From Urechis unicinctus (lineage: Eukaryota > Annelida > Polychaeta > Xenopneusta > Urechidae): a stretch of DNA of 64,000 nucleotides. The number at the start of each line of letters is the position of its first letter. The first letter of the stretch is position 1. Of the stretch, positions 1 through 13,900 are shown in pieces. The notes under the pieces are model-generated. The model worked only from the letters and a program-made list of their open reading frames with translations. It had not been told where the DNA came from and searched no databases. Position numbers and translations under genes: made by a program. The stretch covers positions 45,447,745 through 45,511,744 of the forward strand of contig CM067354.1 of the NCBI GenBank assembly GCA_034190875.2, read 5' to 3'.

Positions 1-1
1 T

Positions 2-568
2 GAAAACTCCGGCCACGCATCAGAAACGACTCGGGTACAAAGCAAGATTGCAACAGCCCAAGTTGAAAACTCCGGCCACTCCTCAGAAACGGCTCGGGTA
101 CAAAGCGAGGTTGCAACAGCCCAAGATGAAAACTCCGTCCATGCATCAGAAACGACTCGGGTACAAAGCGAGGTTGCAACAGCCCAAGTTGAAAACTCCG
201 GCCACTCCTCAGAAACGGCTCGGGTACAAAGCGAGGTTGCAACAGCCCAAGATGAAAACTCCGGCCACGCATCAGAAACGACTCGGGTACAAAGCGAGAT
301 TGCAACAGCCCAAGATGAAAACTCCGGCCACGCATCAGAAACGACTCTGGTACAAAGCGAGGTTGCTACAGCCCAAGATGAAAACTCCGGCCACGCATCA
401 GAAACGACTCTGGTACAAAGCGAGGTTGCAACAGCCCAAGATGAAAACTCCGGCCACGCATCAGAAACGACTCGGGTACAAAGCGAGGTTGTTACAGCCC
501 AAGATGAAAACTCCGGCCATGCATCAGAAACGACTCGGGTACAAAGCAAGGTTGCGACTTCCGTGAGT
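2..568 (+). repeat. 63-bp coding minisatellite, 9 copies
   Basis: Nine head-to-tail 63-base units start at 2, 65, 128, 191, 254, 317, 380, 443 and 506. The unit is a multiple of three, so copy number can change without breaking the frame. Units 2 and 4 share variants (CTCCTCAG for GCATCAG, GGCTCGG for GACTCGG), which suggests that blocks of units were duplicated together. Confidence 0.95.
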
Positions 569-952
569 TGTCCAGCAGCGACCTTTCTCAACAGCCCAGG
601 TTTCAAGATTCCGGATTTCTCAGAGAAAGCCAAATCGCTTGCCTTCATAGACGATGACGTCAAGAAAAAGAACAAAGGGAGACTGTTCGTAGCTCTACCT
701 CGCGATATCGTGCCACCACACCTTTGGCCATTGATGCCCGGACAACCAGATACTCCGGATGGTCCATGTAAATGCACCTCAACATCTAATGACGATACCA
801 CTTCTTGGATGCCTCCCGAAGGATCCATACCTCCACCAAATGCAAATGTAGAATGCCGGCAAATCTCGAACGAAACCGCTTGTGACAAGTGTTTGCCTGC
901 ATTCAACAATATTGATCACTTCAAGACAGATCAAGCTGTCGATGATGATGTT

Positions 953-983
<31 letters not shown>

Positions 984-990
984 ACGATAG

Positions 991-1023
<33 letters not shown>

Positions 1024-1123
1024 CGAAAGTGATGACGATGAAGACTGTATCATAATCGGGAATAAATACCAGGGACCCAGTGTATTAAATGCCAAATTGC
1101 CTCCAGAAAGCCGAAGGTCCTGA
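2..1123 (+). CDS. Unidentified acidic repeat protein, C-terminal part (5' end outside window)
   Basis: The frame starting at base 2 is open without a stop to 1123. Residues 1-189 are nine copies of a 21-residue repeat (consensus ENSGHASETTRVQSEVATAQ plus D or V), then a unique stretch with Cys pairs (CKCTS, CDKC), then an almost pure Asp/Ser/Glu tract at about bases 938-1050 encoded by GAT/GAC triplets. I chose this frame over the overlapping open frame 48-566 because it alone runs from the repeats into the unique C-terminal part and because substitutions between repeats keep its chemistry. No signal peptide can be judged since the start is missing. The stop at 1123 may be a frameshift: another frame continues with coding-like sequence to 1299. 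Function unknown; I recognise no domain. Confidence 0.6.
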
Positions 1124-1299
1124 AGGAGCGCATTCACGACAACGACGTGGGTTGTATTAATTCTGACAAAGACATGGATATCACAAATGAGGGCGCTGAC
1201 CTCGACGTCTTCTGTGACTTCCTCGAGCAAGATGCTGTGCGAGTGTTTGCTGCAGACGACGGTGATGTCATGGGAAGTTACGCGGATGCCCTTAAATGA
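1066..1299 (+). pseudogene. Coding-like continuation of the acidic repeat protein in another frame
   Basis: Frame 1 is open from 1066 to a stop at 1297-1299 and reads as an acidic, protein-like tail (for example DKDMDITNEGADLDVFCDF and AADDGDVMGSYADAL). It overlaps the end of the preceding frame-2 reading, so the two would join through a one-base deletion or two-base insertion near 1100-1125. A GT-AG intron that would do this has to be under 30 bases, so a frameshift (real, or an assembly error) is more likely than splicing. Confidence 0.4.
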
Positions 1300-1740
1300 A
1301 ACGTTTATTGAATACATTGCAAGCATCAATATTAGTAAAAGATTGTTGAACCATAATCAGTGTCAATGGGGAATATTGAGTCTAAACCGCTACGCAGTCG
1401 ACCATGATCACACGCACACACAACCACAATTACACATACACATCCACACACATATATATATTTATGTTGGGTGCTCATATTGTAATGAAATAAAATGAAT
1501 AAGTTTAAGAGTAATCCAAAACCTTGCAGCTAGTTTGCTGTGAGAGATAAGACAAATATAGAGTTGACAAATGGGCTTATTTATTGGAAGCCAGGTGCAT
1601 ATATATATTGGAACACCAGGTGCACACATATAGGTGGGGGTGAACAACCACCAAACACGAAATTAATAAAAAGCCCGTGGGGATAAAAGAAGACATGATC
1701 ACCAAAATTTAATTATATGCATAAAAATTATATAAAAAGC

Positions 1741-2520
<780 letters not shown>

Positions 2521-2605
2521 CCATTAACAAGTGAAGCAAATGCCAACAGCCAATATAGACATTCAGCTTTGCCAAGGGATACAAAATCCCTTGGTTATGG
2601 CTATT

Positions 2606-2810
2606 AGTTGCTGGTTGACACAGAATAATGGCCTCAAAAGGCACAGAATTGGGGCAAGGGAGGTGGTATTGCGCTTATTAACATTTATAACAACTCTCTG
2701 TCTTCTATTAATGAGCCAGGAAGACGAGCTCATCGTCATGTCTTCCAGTTGCTGGTTGACACAGAATAATGGCCTCAAAAGGCACAGAATTGGGGCAAGG
2801 GAGGTGGTAT
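2606..2810. repeat. 64-bp direct repeat inside the LINE remnant area
   Basis: Bases 2606-2669 and 2747-2810 appear identical (AGTTGCTGGTTGACACAGAA to GGAGGTGGTAT). Between them lies a 37-base block (2682-2718) that matches 2274-2310. Also AGGAAGACGAGCTCA occurs at 2717-2731 and again straight after the second copy. The block looks like a recent mosaic duplication. Confidence 0.85.
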
Positions 2811-2839
2811 AGGAAGACGAGCTCAAATCTACTACCATT

Positions 2840-5800
2840 TTTCACAAATATATGATAATTTGATGGTGTTGATCAATACCAAACAACGCACGTCTTCACT
2901 GATATCAACCACGTAGCTCTGGTAAACAATTGACGATGCATTGGAAGAAAAACTTCACTAACAAATAAAGGTATTATGTGAAGCCAACCTTGATATATCG
3001 TAAACCAGAAAACGAAGCTTACTCTTTATAAGCACAAAAGGCGTACGATAATTATAATGCAATTATTGCAAATGTTAAGTGAAATGCAACAAATGCAAAT
3101 AGCAATTAGGTTGCAATAAAATCATACATTAACTTGAGTGTAATATTGCAAATCCTTCGTACGGCAGCGACTATGTCTATGCCTAGGAAAGTGGCCTGAT
3201 CATTTCCAATTAACATAATCGATTGTGGAAGCGCAAAAGCCCTCATATTACAACAATAACAAACTTATATAGCTAAGGCATGTAACAGGTTGCATGCTTC
3301 TCTCAAGGTGGAAATCTACAAATGATAACTCTAATGACCTTAAGTGGCATTGATGCTTGAAGAATAACTTAGGCACACAGCTTTTGTCTCTGAGATTTAC
3401 GAGCGACTTTCATGAGAGGGCCACGGATGCGATTTACCTGTTAGGCTTGGAAATGGAGCTGCACGTTTAGGAATCCATGAAATGTGGAAAATACTCGTCT
3501 AACCTTAACGCTTCTCATAAGCCGTACCCCGCGGCGCTGTTATAAGCCTCGATTCTATTATTCTATTATGATTCTTTATGTCTGGCCAACAATCAGAAAA
3601 TCCCAATTCCACGAGCCGACTCCTGTGAGTGATTTTGATCAACAACACTAATGAACAAGGTATGGTGAAAGACCAACCGAAGACAGGGGGGTAACTCGTA
3701 TTACACCAGGCATATTACGTTGGTTCTCGGGACCTGGTTTTTCAATAATTAACATTAATTTACACTTTTTTGTTCAATATAGAACTATGAATTTTTCTAT
3801 TAATACAATTTTGTACTCGTTTAAGTGAAGTTTGTTACATCCCCTCATTTTGGTTGATATTCATTAACATATGTTGATATATACTGATATAACAGGCATT
3901 TGAGTGAACATATACATGGACTACTTCCTGATATATATTGACGTTTGTTGATTTTTGCCCCAAACTAATGGCGCATGTGGTTAGATAGTCATACTTTTGA
4001 CACATTCTACGGAATTGAATGGCCAGCGTTTGAATACATGAAACGTAGCTATGTCATTCAATAACAAACCATTTCCACATATACTATCCAAAGGTCACGG
4101 TATTTTTCCCGATGAACCATTTGCTGATCCAGCCGGACTCTCGTACAGGTAGGCGTGTCTTGTAACTCAACACAGTTTTCTTTTTACTTCACGGAAAGTG
4201 CCCCCCACGACACTGTTTGTCGCAACGCAGGTCAGGGACCAATTTAATCTACCTCTGTTAAGTACTGACTTAAGGAATCGATCCTAGAAACTACGCCTAT
4301 TGCATTTGACGAATTATTCCTTCAGACAGTTGCTGTGTTGTCCGCCTTCGAGTGTGTAACAAATCGAAAAGAATTGACGGTACTGCATTCCACTCGACTG
4401 TTCGTCATAAAGGTACCGTTTTGTTGATGTCACCTAGTCCCATTTATAAAAACTTCGTGCCTAACTTAACGCTTATTAGGGACAATATTACTCAATGAAC
4501 ATAGACCTGAAAAGGATTGACTTAAATAAATTGAATTTGTCATAATATGATTTCCCCGTCAATTTCCGCTTGCACCCTAATTCCAGCTCTTTGACAACGA
4601 TAAACAATGTAAAAGTAATGGTTAAAGACTAGATACCGCAGAGAATAGTAGATTTGTTTTTCTGTAAAATGGTTGGTGTGAGGGGGTTGGGGGATATTTC
4701 GTGTGTAGGTGATTTGATGTGGGTGGCGAAACGGCTGCCGTTGTTGCCAATGACTAACGACTGTTTACCGTAATGACAAATTGAGTATTATTGCTTCGGC
4801 GATAATAAACTTCTTACAGTTCATGTGTGCGCTGTTATTCCAAAGTTGGCTATATCTACTAGCTCTTTCGAACTAAGTACGGGAGTGATGCATGCACTCC
4901 CTCTTCTTCCCTCTATCCGACAAGGTGATAAATAGAACCTGACGTTGGTCTTTTGGGCTAATATCTACTAGTTCAAAACGGCCTACTGAATGTTCAAATT
5001 TATAACATAATTACGCACACCTTCCTAATCTCAACTATAAGCATTGAAGTGGTTACCAGGTACATTTATCGTTGTCAGACAAACGTCTCATTGCATACAT
5101 ATATATGCTCGGAGATGACTTAAAGGATAAGTGCACCTGAACAGGGTCAAAACTTGTCTTTCGTAGTCTATGACTACGCGGCATTGGACAAAGCCACCCA
5201 ACTGGCGACGTAATGACGACCGCATACGTTCAACTGGTAATCCGGGGTCATAGCCGTCTTGAGCTCTGATGGATCAATTTTTATAAGACGGCTTGTTAAA
5301 CTCGCGGTAGTTGTTCTTAATGTACCATATCCCCATTGTACACGTAATGCCTTTATAAGCTTAGTATCAGCTCACAACAGGTGTCCTGGAACCGGTCTCC
5401 CGTCAACATGTTGTGGGGCCTTAATTTTGCCAATTTCTTCGATGTGAGGCGTGTGAGAAGATGAGCCACCGGGGATCTACTGCTCTTGGCATCAACTCAA
5501 TTATCTTGCAGGATTCAGACTGGCTAGCAAACTCTATAATGATTTCCATCAATTGAGAGAAGAGATAGTACACGTTAAGCCTTCGTAACCCGATTGACAC
5601 ATTTTGTGCGTGAAAGTTTTTCAATTTATGTTTATTTTTAATAATTCAGTTGGACATCGATGGTTCAGTACAGTCGCCATTGCCAGCGCCTTAACGGAGT
5701 CATATACAAAAGACATCCCTAAAATTTGTGATCATATCATACATCTCCCTAAGCCTCAAGAAATGGTGTAAGGTTACCCCCTTAAGGAGAGTGACTGTTG

Positions 5801-5950
5801 TGGTGATAGGGGCGAGTCTGTTATGGTGATAGGGGCAGGGCTATAATGAGAGAGTTGGTGAATCTGTTATAATACTTTGATTTGTTTTTCCATATTGGTC
5901 TGTTGCACAAATGACATTGAAAATAAATATCGTACTTTTTCCACTAACAG
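2840..5950. other. Intergenic, no gene seen
   Basis: AT-rich sequence without a convincing reading frame. One interspersed repeat is visible at 4921-4962 (CAAGGTGATAAA ... CCTGACGTTGGTC ... TTGGGCTA), with a relative at 34964-35012. Confidence 0.6.
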
Positions 5951-5964
5951 TCAGAGGATTGAGC

Positions 5965-6579
5965 ATGTCGGCCAAGACAGCAGGGAGTATGAGTCCGCAT
6001 GATCAGCCCATGGCTAACCTGATGCCCCCCGGTAACGGAAGCCGCCGTGGCTCCTCCTTCCTGCAGACCGGCCAGCGTCTCCTGGTCCCCACGCAGGCTG
6101 TGGGGCCGAAACGCCGGATGTCCACCATGCAACGCAAGAACACACGCACGGGGTTGGGTCATCGTGGCAGTGTTCATTCAGTAAGCGATGCATCATTCGG
6201 CCAAGGCCCCCTTGTTACTATGGAAAATACATACCGTACAGAGCCTGAAGATGACCAAGGATTTTCCTCATGTAAAGCCGAAAGAGTGATTTACCAGGCC
6301 TTGGAAAGGCATCTCTCTCACGTCAAATACGACGCAAGCAATTCACCCCAACTGACGTGTTCGGTGGCGCAATATGTCAAGGACGAACTGCGTCAGCACC
6401 TGAACTGCGTACGTCACAAACTTGTGTGTCACGTAGTACTAGGCCAAGGTAAAGATAACTGTCTTGAGTTCGCCTCTAGGTGTCTGTGGTCTCCGGACAC
6501 TGACAGTTCGGCTACCGCTTCCTACAGGTCATCGGATATATTTGCTGTTGCCACTGTGTTCGCTCTTTACTTTGACTAG
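5965..6579 (+). CDS. DYNLT4: Tctex-type dynein light chain, DYNLT4 (TCTEX1D4)-like
   Basis: 204 residues from ATG 5965 to TAG 6579, uninterrupted. The N-terminal third is basic and Ser-rich (SRRGSS, KRRMST) as in vertebrate TCTEX1D4. After YRTEP at about residue 92 comes a full Tctex1 domain of about 110 residues: helices (ERVIYQALERHL, VAQYVKDELRQ), the strand HKLVCHVVLG, SRCLW and the terminal edge strand DIFAVATVFALYF. Family members dimerise, bind the dynein intermediate chain and cargo, and act in dynein transport or axonemes. An in-frame ATG lies at 5911, but a pyrimidine-rich tract with AG at 5949-5950 looks like a splice acceptor just before the chosen start, so a 5' non-coding exon is likely. 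A single coding exon also fits the human orthologue. ATTAAA at 6654 is a possible poly(A) signal. Confidence 0.85.
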   Translation: MSAKTAGSMSPHDQPMANLMPPGNGSRRGSSFLQTGQRLLVPTQAVGPKRRMSTMQRKNTRTGLGHRGSVHSVSDASFGQGPLVTMENTYRTEPEDDQGFSSCKAERVIYQALERHLSHVKYDASNSPQLTCSVAQYVKDELRQHLNCVRHKLVCHVVLGQGKDNCLEFASRCLWSPDTDSSATASYRSSDIFAVATVFALYFD

Positions 6580-6659
6580 ACATATTATTCAAGAATATAT
6601 TCTGCAATTGTTGAACTTATTTTCAATTGCAACATTCCATACCGTATTGGCCGATTAAA

Positions 6660-8976
<2,317 letters not shown>

Positions 8977-10900
8977 TTTATTCATTATTTCAGATGCATG
9001 CTGCTGATAGATGAGCAGTGTTAAGACAGCTGCTCTAAAAGCATCTTCTGAACCAAAATCCAACACCAGCCAAAATAAATACACCCTACACTGATAGCAT
9101 AGCAGCATTCAAATATCTAATAATATACACAGCAGATCTCCAAGAATCATACAAAAATGAAATTAGCCAAATATATATACATAAATTGTTCGACATAAGA
9201 CAACTCCATCCCTTTAACATGACACAGAGACAAATTTGAACACCATATAATGACAATTTGTTGACTTATAGAGATTGAACACACAGTTAAAGGCGTACAG
9301 GTACTACCTCCATACCTGATGAGGAGAGACATGGCTGATATCACTAGGACAACAAAGGTAAAGCAGATACTATCAGGATACCCTGGTGGGCTTCTTCCTC
9401 AATATACTGGTATATCCCTTGATTGGCCACTCAGCTTATATATCCTGTGATGGGCCACTCAGCTTATACACATCCCTTGATTGGCCACTCAGCTTATATA
9501 TATCCTGTATTGGGCCACTAAGCTTATACACATTTCTTGATGGGCCACTAAGCTTATACACATTTCTTGATGGGCCACTCAGTTTATACACATCCTGTGA
9601 TGGGCCACTCAGCTTATACACATCCCTTGATGGGCCACTCAGCTTATGATGGGCCACTCCGTTTATACAAATCCACCGGGTAATAAAAATCACACAATCG
9701 CCCACTCAAGCAATACATACCCCCTGATGGGCCACTCAAGCAATACATAGCCTCTGATGGGCCACTCAAGCAATATATATCCCCTGGTGGGCCACTCAAG
9801 CAATACATATCACCTGATGGGCCATTCAAGCAATATATATCCCCTGATGGGCTATTCAAGCAATACAATACTGGAACTACTAATATGATGGAACATTCTA
9901 ATGTTCATTTTTGATGGTAGAAGCACACAACTGTATTGCACGTTGACAGAGATTGTGAGAGTAAACTGCACTAAGCTGTTCACTAGATAGACATGACCCC
10001 TTGTAGCTTGCATCAACGCCACTCCCATCACCCACATCTTAAGGCTCTCCATCCATTACAGTCACTACTGGCATTAAGCCTTCTTCCATCAGAGCCAGCA
10101 TTCAGCTGAACTCCTCAAATGAGAAGATAACATTACTCTATCAAATCAACAAAAGTCGTTATTACAACATAAACCAACATGACACATAGGAACACATGGA
10201 ATAAACAATAAACTCAGCTGCACAGATTTGTATTAAGGCGCTAGCAGCAACAAGAGCAATTAGAAATAACAAAGTAGCACGGAGCTAGTCTAGCAGACTG
10301 GATCCATATAGAGTCGTGATGAGCTACAATCTCATCCTTGCCGACTCCTAGCTCAACAATACAGATAGACTCTGATAGACACAACAAGATACAGACTTTA
10401 ATATGATCTACATCTCACTCTGAGCCACCATGCATACCTTTAAATCTAAAACATGACTAGAGTTCTTATAGTTAGATATGCTTCACCTATACAAAAGATC
10501 ATTCTCCTTGCATGACCCATTCAAGTGATTTTCTGTCCTGTATGACTGGTCGAGGAGCAGAAACTCAGCCTAACACCATAACAACAAGCATCTTGAAAAA
10601 CGCACGTGGTGAAGCTTCATCAGGCTTGGTCTAAGTTACAGCAGTGGCAGCAGTGTTTTCATGTCAACAACACATAAAAATACTCTTCTGTTATCATCAC
10701 TGTCATCACAAATTGTCGGCCCACAACGCCCAGTTAGCAGTCCTACGTTATGATCATCACAAATTTTCTGTCCACAAGGCCCAGGCAGCAGTCCTACGTT
10801 ATGATCAATCAACACCCTGTGTTAGTGGAATGCATGGGACTTAATGACCACAAGGGGGGAGTGGTCAGAAATGAGCTGGAGGGGTCAGGTTGAGAGCAAC
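8977..10900 (-). other. Probable 3' UTR of DENND4
   Basis: The stretch lies directly after the DENND4 stop codon (minus strand) and has no coding sequence. The minus strand carries AATAAA at 8977-8982, a plausible poly(A) signal, which would give a UTR of about 1.9 kb. Only inference links signal and gene; a nearer poly(A) site could be used. The UTR would include the 30-bp repeat array. Confidence 0.35.
9405..9865. repeat. 30-bp minisatellite in two diverged blocks
   Basis: Block one (about 9405-9665) repeats GGGCCACTCAGCTTATACAC plus about 10 bases; block two (about 9700-9865) repeats GGGCCACTCAAGCAATACAT plus about 10 bases. Both keep the GGGCCACTCA core, so they are subfamilies of one array. 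Confidence 0.9.
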
Positions 10901-13900
10901 TCAGATGTCGAGCTCAGAGAACATGCGTCTACACCAGATAACAGCCATCTTAGGAGGACGGTCATAGGGCTTCATCTTGTAGAGGTCTCGTGGATTGAGG
11001 CTCTCATACACCTGCCTGTACTCTTTATCCAGGGCATCTGGCACACAAAGGCACTATCCAGTCACATGGATGTGGTCAAATAAGCATCATACCAAAAACA
11101 CATCTCATAAAATGTTCCCTGGACAAATACATGATTTACTGCACCTACTAATCATGCCAACATTCTATTATAATTAGGAACCTGCCAACACCGACTCATT
11201 ATAGGTAATAACTACATACCATGGTCGATGTTGCTGCGACCCAGCGCGATGAAGGAAAGGAAGAGAAGTTCTCTGTAGATGCTGTGGAAACACATGCGAC
11301 CGGTGGGCTGTTGCTGTCTCAGTTTGCTGCGGTGACTCAGAATGAGTCTGATGGGCTTCAACACGTCGTTACACATGATGCTTGTAATGATGTGCTGCAT
11401 CATGCTGCAACATACACGTCACACCGTCATACACACGTGATGCTGCAACATACACGTCACACCGTCATACACACGTCATGCTGCAATATACACGTCACAC
11501 CGTCATAAACATGTCATGCTTCAACATACACGTCACACCGTCACACCCACGTCATGCTGCAATATACACGTCACACCGTCATACACACATCATGCTGCAA
11601 TATACACGTCACACCGTCATACACACATCATGCTGCAATATACAAAAGTCAGGCTTGTCATAGAAGTTACACCGTCAAATACACAAGTCACACCATCATA
11701 CACATGTCATGGTTATACACACATCACACAGTCAAATGAACATGCTTATCATATACATGTCACACTGACATATACACATGTCACACTGACATATACACAT
11801 GTCAGGCTGTCATTCAAACATCATATTCATTTTATATGTTATAAATACAATATGTTCAACATCTTTTTGTGAAAAATGAAATTGTAACCGACTATTCATC
11901 CCTACAAAAACAGCCAGATACATGCATTCATCATTGGTGATTCACGCGGTAAATTAAAGCATTGTGCATGTGTATGTCAAACAAGTTGAGAATTCTCCTT
12001 GTTGGCATGCTGCTAACACAGGGACAGTGAAAGTCAGATCTTGCAGGTTATTTGGGGTCGCAATCATGCAAGCACCTCCTTGTCTGAACTAATAGCTTTC
12101 ATCTGTCAACTGTAGTATTGCAAAGGTATCTAATGGAGGATTGTTTAAGGTCAAAAAAGCCTGATAACAAACCATGTTTTAAATAATTAGACAAACAAAA
12201 TTAAAGCATTTCACCAGGTGATACATGATGCTATTTACTGCAGCCAACAAAAAGGTCATAACTAGAACATTCTGGTGTATAACTTAATATCAGATGTCTT
12301 CCTACGTAATTGTGATAACAGCCCACTTCAATATAAGCATATCATCACATCGGAAACTTCACTATCATGATTGACAGATACTTGGAAATTGAGACTCATG
12401 TAGAACACTGAGTGAATGTTCAGCTTGAAGTAAGATGAGTGACCAAGGTAGCAGCTCATAGGGTCATCCATATATATATAAATGAAACGACAAGTGACCA
12501 TAGCTTGATACAGCATGCCCAATATCATGATTCAATCTACTGGTACAAGAAGAACGTCACAAGCATGGTTGACAAGGAACAGATAGCACCTACGAGCAGT
12601 GACAAGGCACTTTGTGTGTGCCAACAATAGTGAAATGCGGCCCAGCAAGATGGCATATGATGTTATAAGCCTTATTTAGACACACGGTCGGGTACATAAT
12701 GTGTAACTATAGCATGGCAATGTCACATACTATTAATACATTGGTGATGAGAGAAAAACAAATGTAGAAGTTGTCATTACCCTCGCGAGGCTAGGTGCGA
12801 CTCGGAGACGAGAGTGTTCACCGTAGAAAGGCCCCCCTGTTGTGGCACTGTGGCAAACACAGCCAGTACTAGGCCATTATACACATGCTCTTCAATACAC
12901 GCTTCACATCACATGGCTCACCAACTCAAGAGCAATAGCAACAATAAGGTCTAGAGGGGAAATATTGAATGATTGAATGAGGACGCTTTGATCCATTTAC
13001 ATCATCCATACACAAACGAAATGATATGTTAACCATGCCGAGACAGCAATATGGACTCATCAGATCATGCAACATGAAACAAAGCTACAACATTGATGGG
13101 CCATCAACATAATGAACCAAGGTTACATCCAAAATAAACTCAAATGTATGTCTCAAGAAGGTCATTTTATTAGACTTGTAGACATATGCAGCTACAAATA
13201 TAAGGTTATGTCTTAGCTAAAGAAATACTCACCAGCATTCCATAGGATGTACATGGGCTGGCCCAAAGCCTCATGCAAACGTGGATTGTCCCATACTGTC
13301 CTGATAGATACATGGCGACTGTCAGCAGTCTGCCAGGACTTGTGGGGCTAGACACACAACCACAACCCATACAGCATCGACGCCACGTCACAGTTAAGAT
13401 GAGGGAGGATGGCAGGAAGAGGTTTTGTGATGAGGCTTCACACGTTGAAAACTGACCTGCGTCTGGGTGTTGCTGGCCTTAGCAGAGAGAACACAAGCTG
13501 TCATGTGACTAGGGATGTCCAGCCGCTTGAAATACCACACCTAGCCATCCAACATTTTACACTTTATAGCAGGATCCCAACATGAAAGGGAAGCTAATAA
13601 TAGTTCACATGCTCAAGACAATTACAATTATTGAGAAAACACGACAATAACTGCACAATTAGCATTTGAAGCAATCAGTTAAAATTGAGTAACCCTGGTG
13701 TGATGCATCACCCAGGCGTGAGCGAGAGACACTGACCATGTTCCAGAAGATGATAGGGTGCTGGTCGAGGAAGTCGGCACCAGACAGACACATGTCTCCC
13801 TCCTGATCCAACACGTTCTCAATCTCCTTACGCAGCACCAGGGGACTCAGGTACGGCACAGACACCGGCTCCATATTCACAAATGATCGCTTACTGCAAA

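Noticed and set aside
48..566. Basic repeat protein (QQPKMKTPATHQKRLGYKAR repeats)
   Set aside because: It is the shifted reading of the 63-bp repeat. The acidic frame alone continues into unique sequence.
931..1329. Ser-rich protein on the minus strand
   Set aside because: Antisense of the GAT-rich Asp tract.
4370..4580. GAATTGACGG and CCCCGTCAATTTCC, which recall the SSU rRNA 'AATTGACGG' signature
   Set aside because: Surrounding sequence does not follow rRNA; short chance match.
9405..9865. CRISPR-like regular repeats
   Set aside because: Directly tandem units without unique spacers in an animal genome: a minisatellite.
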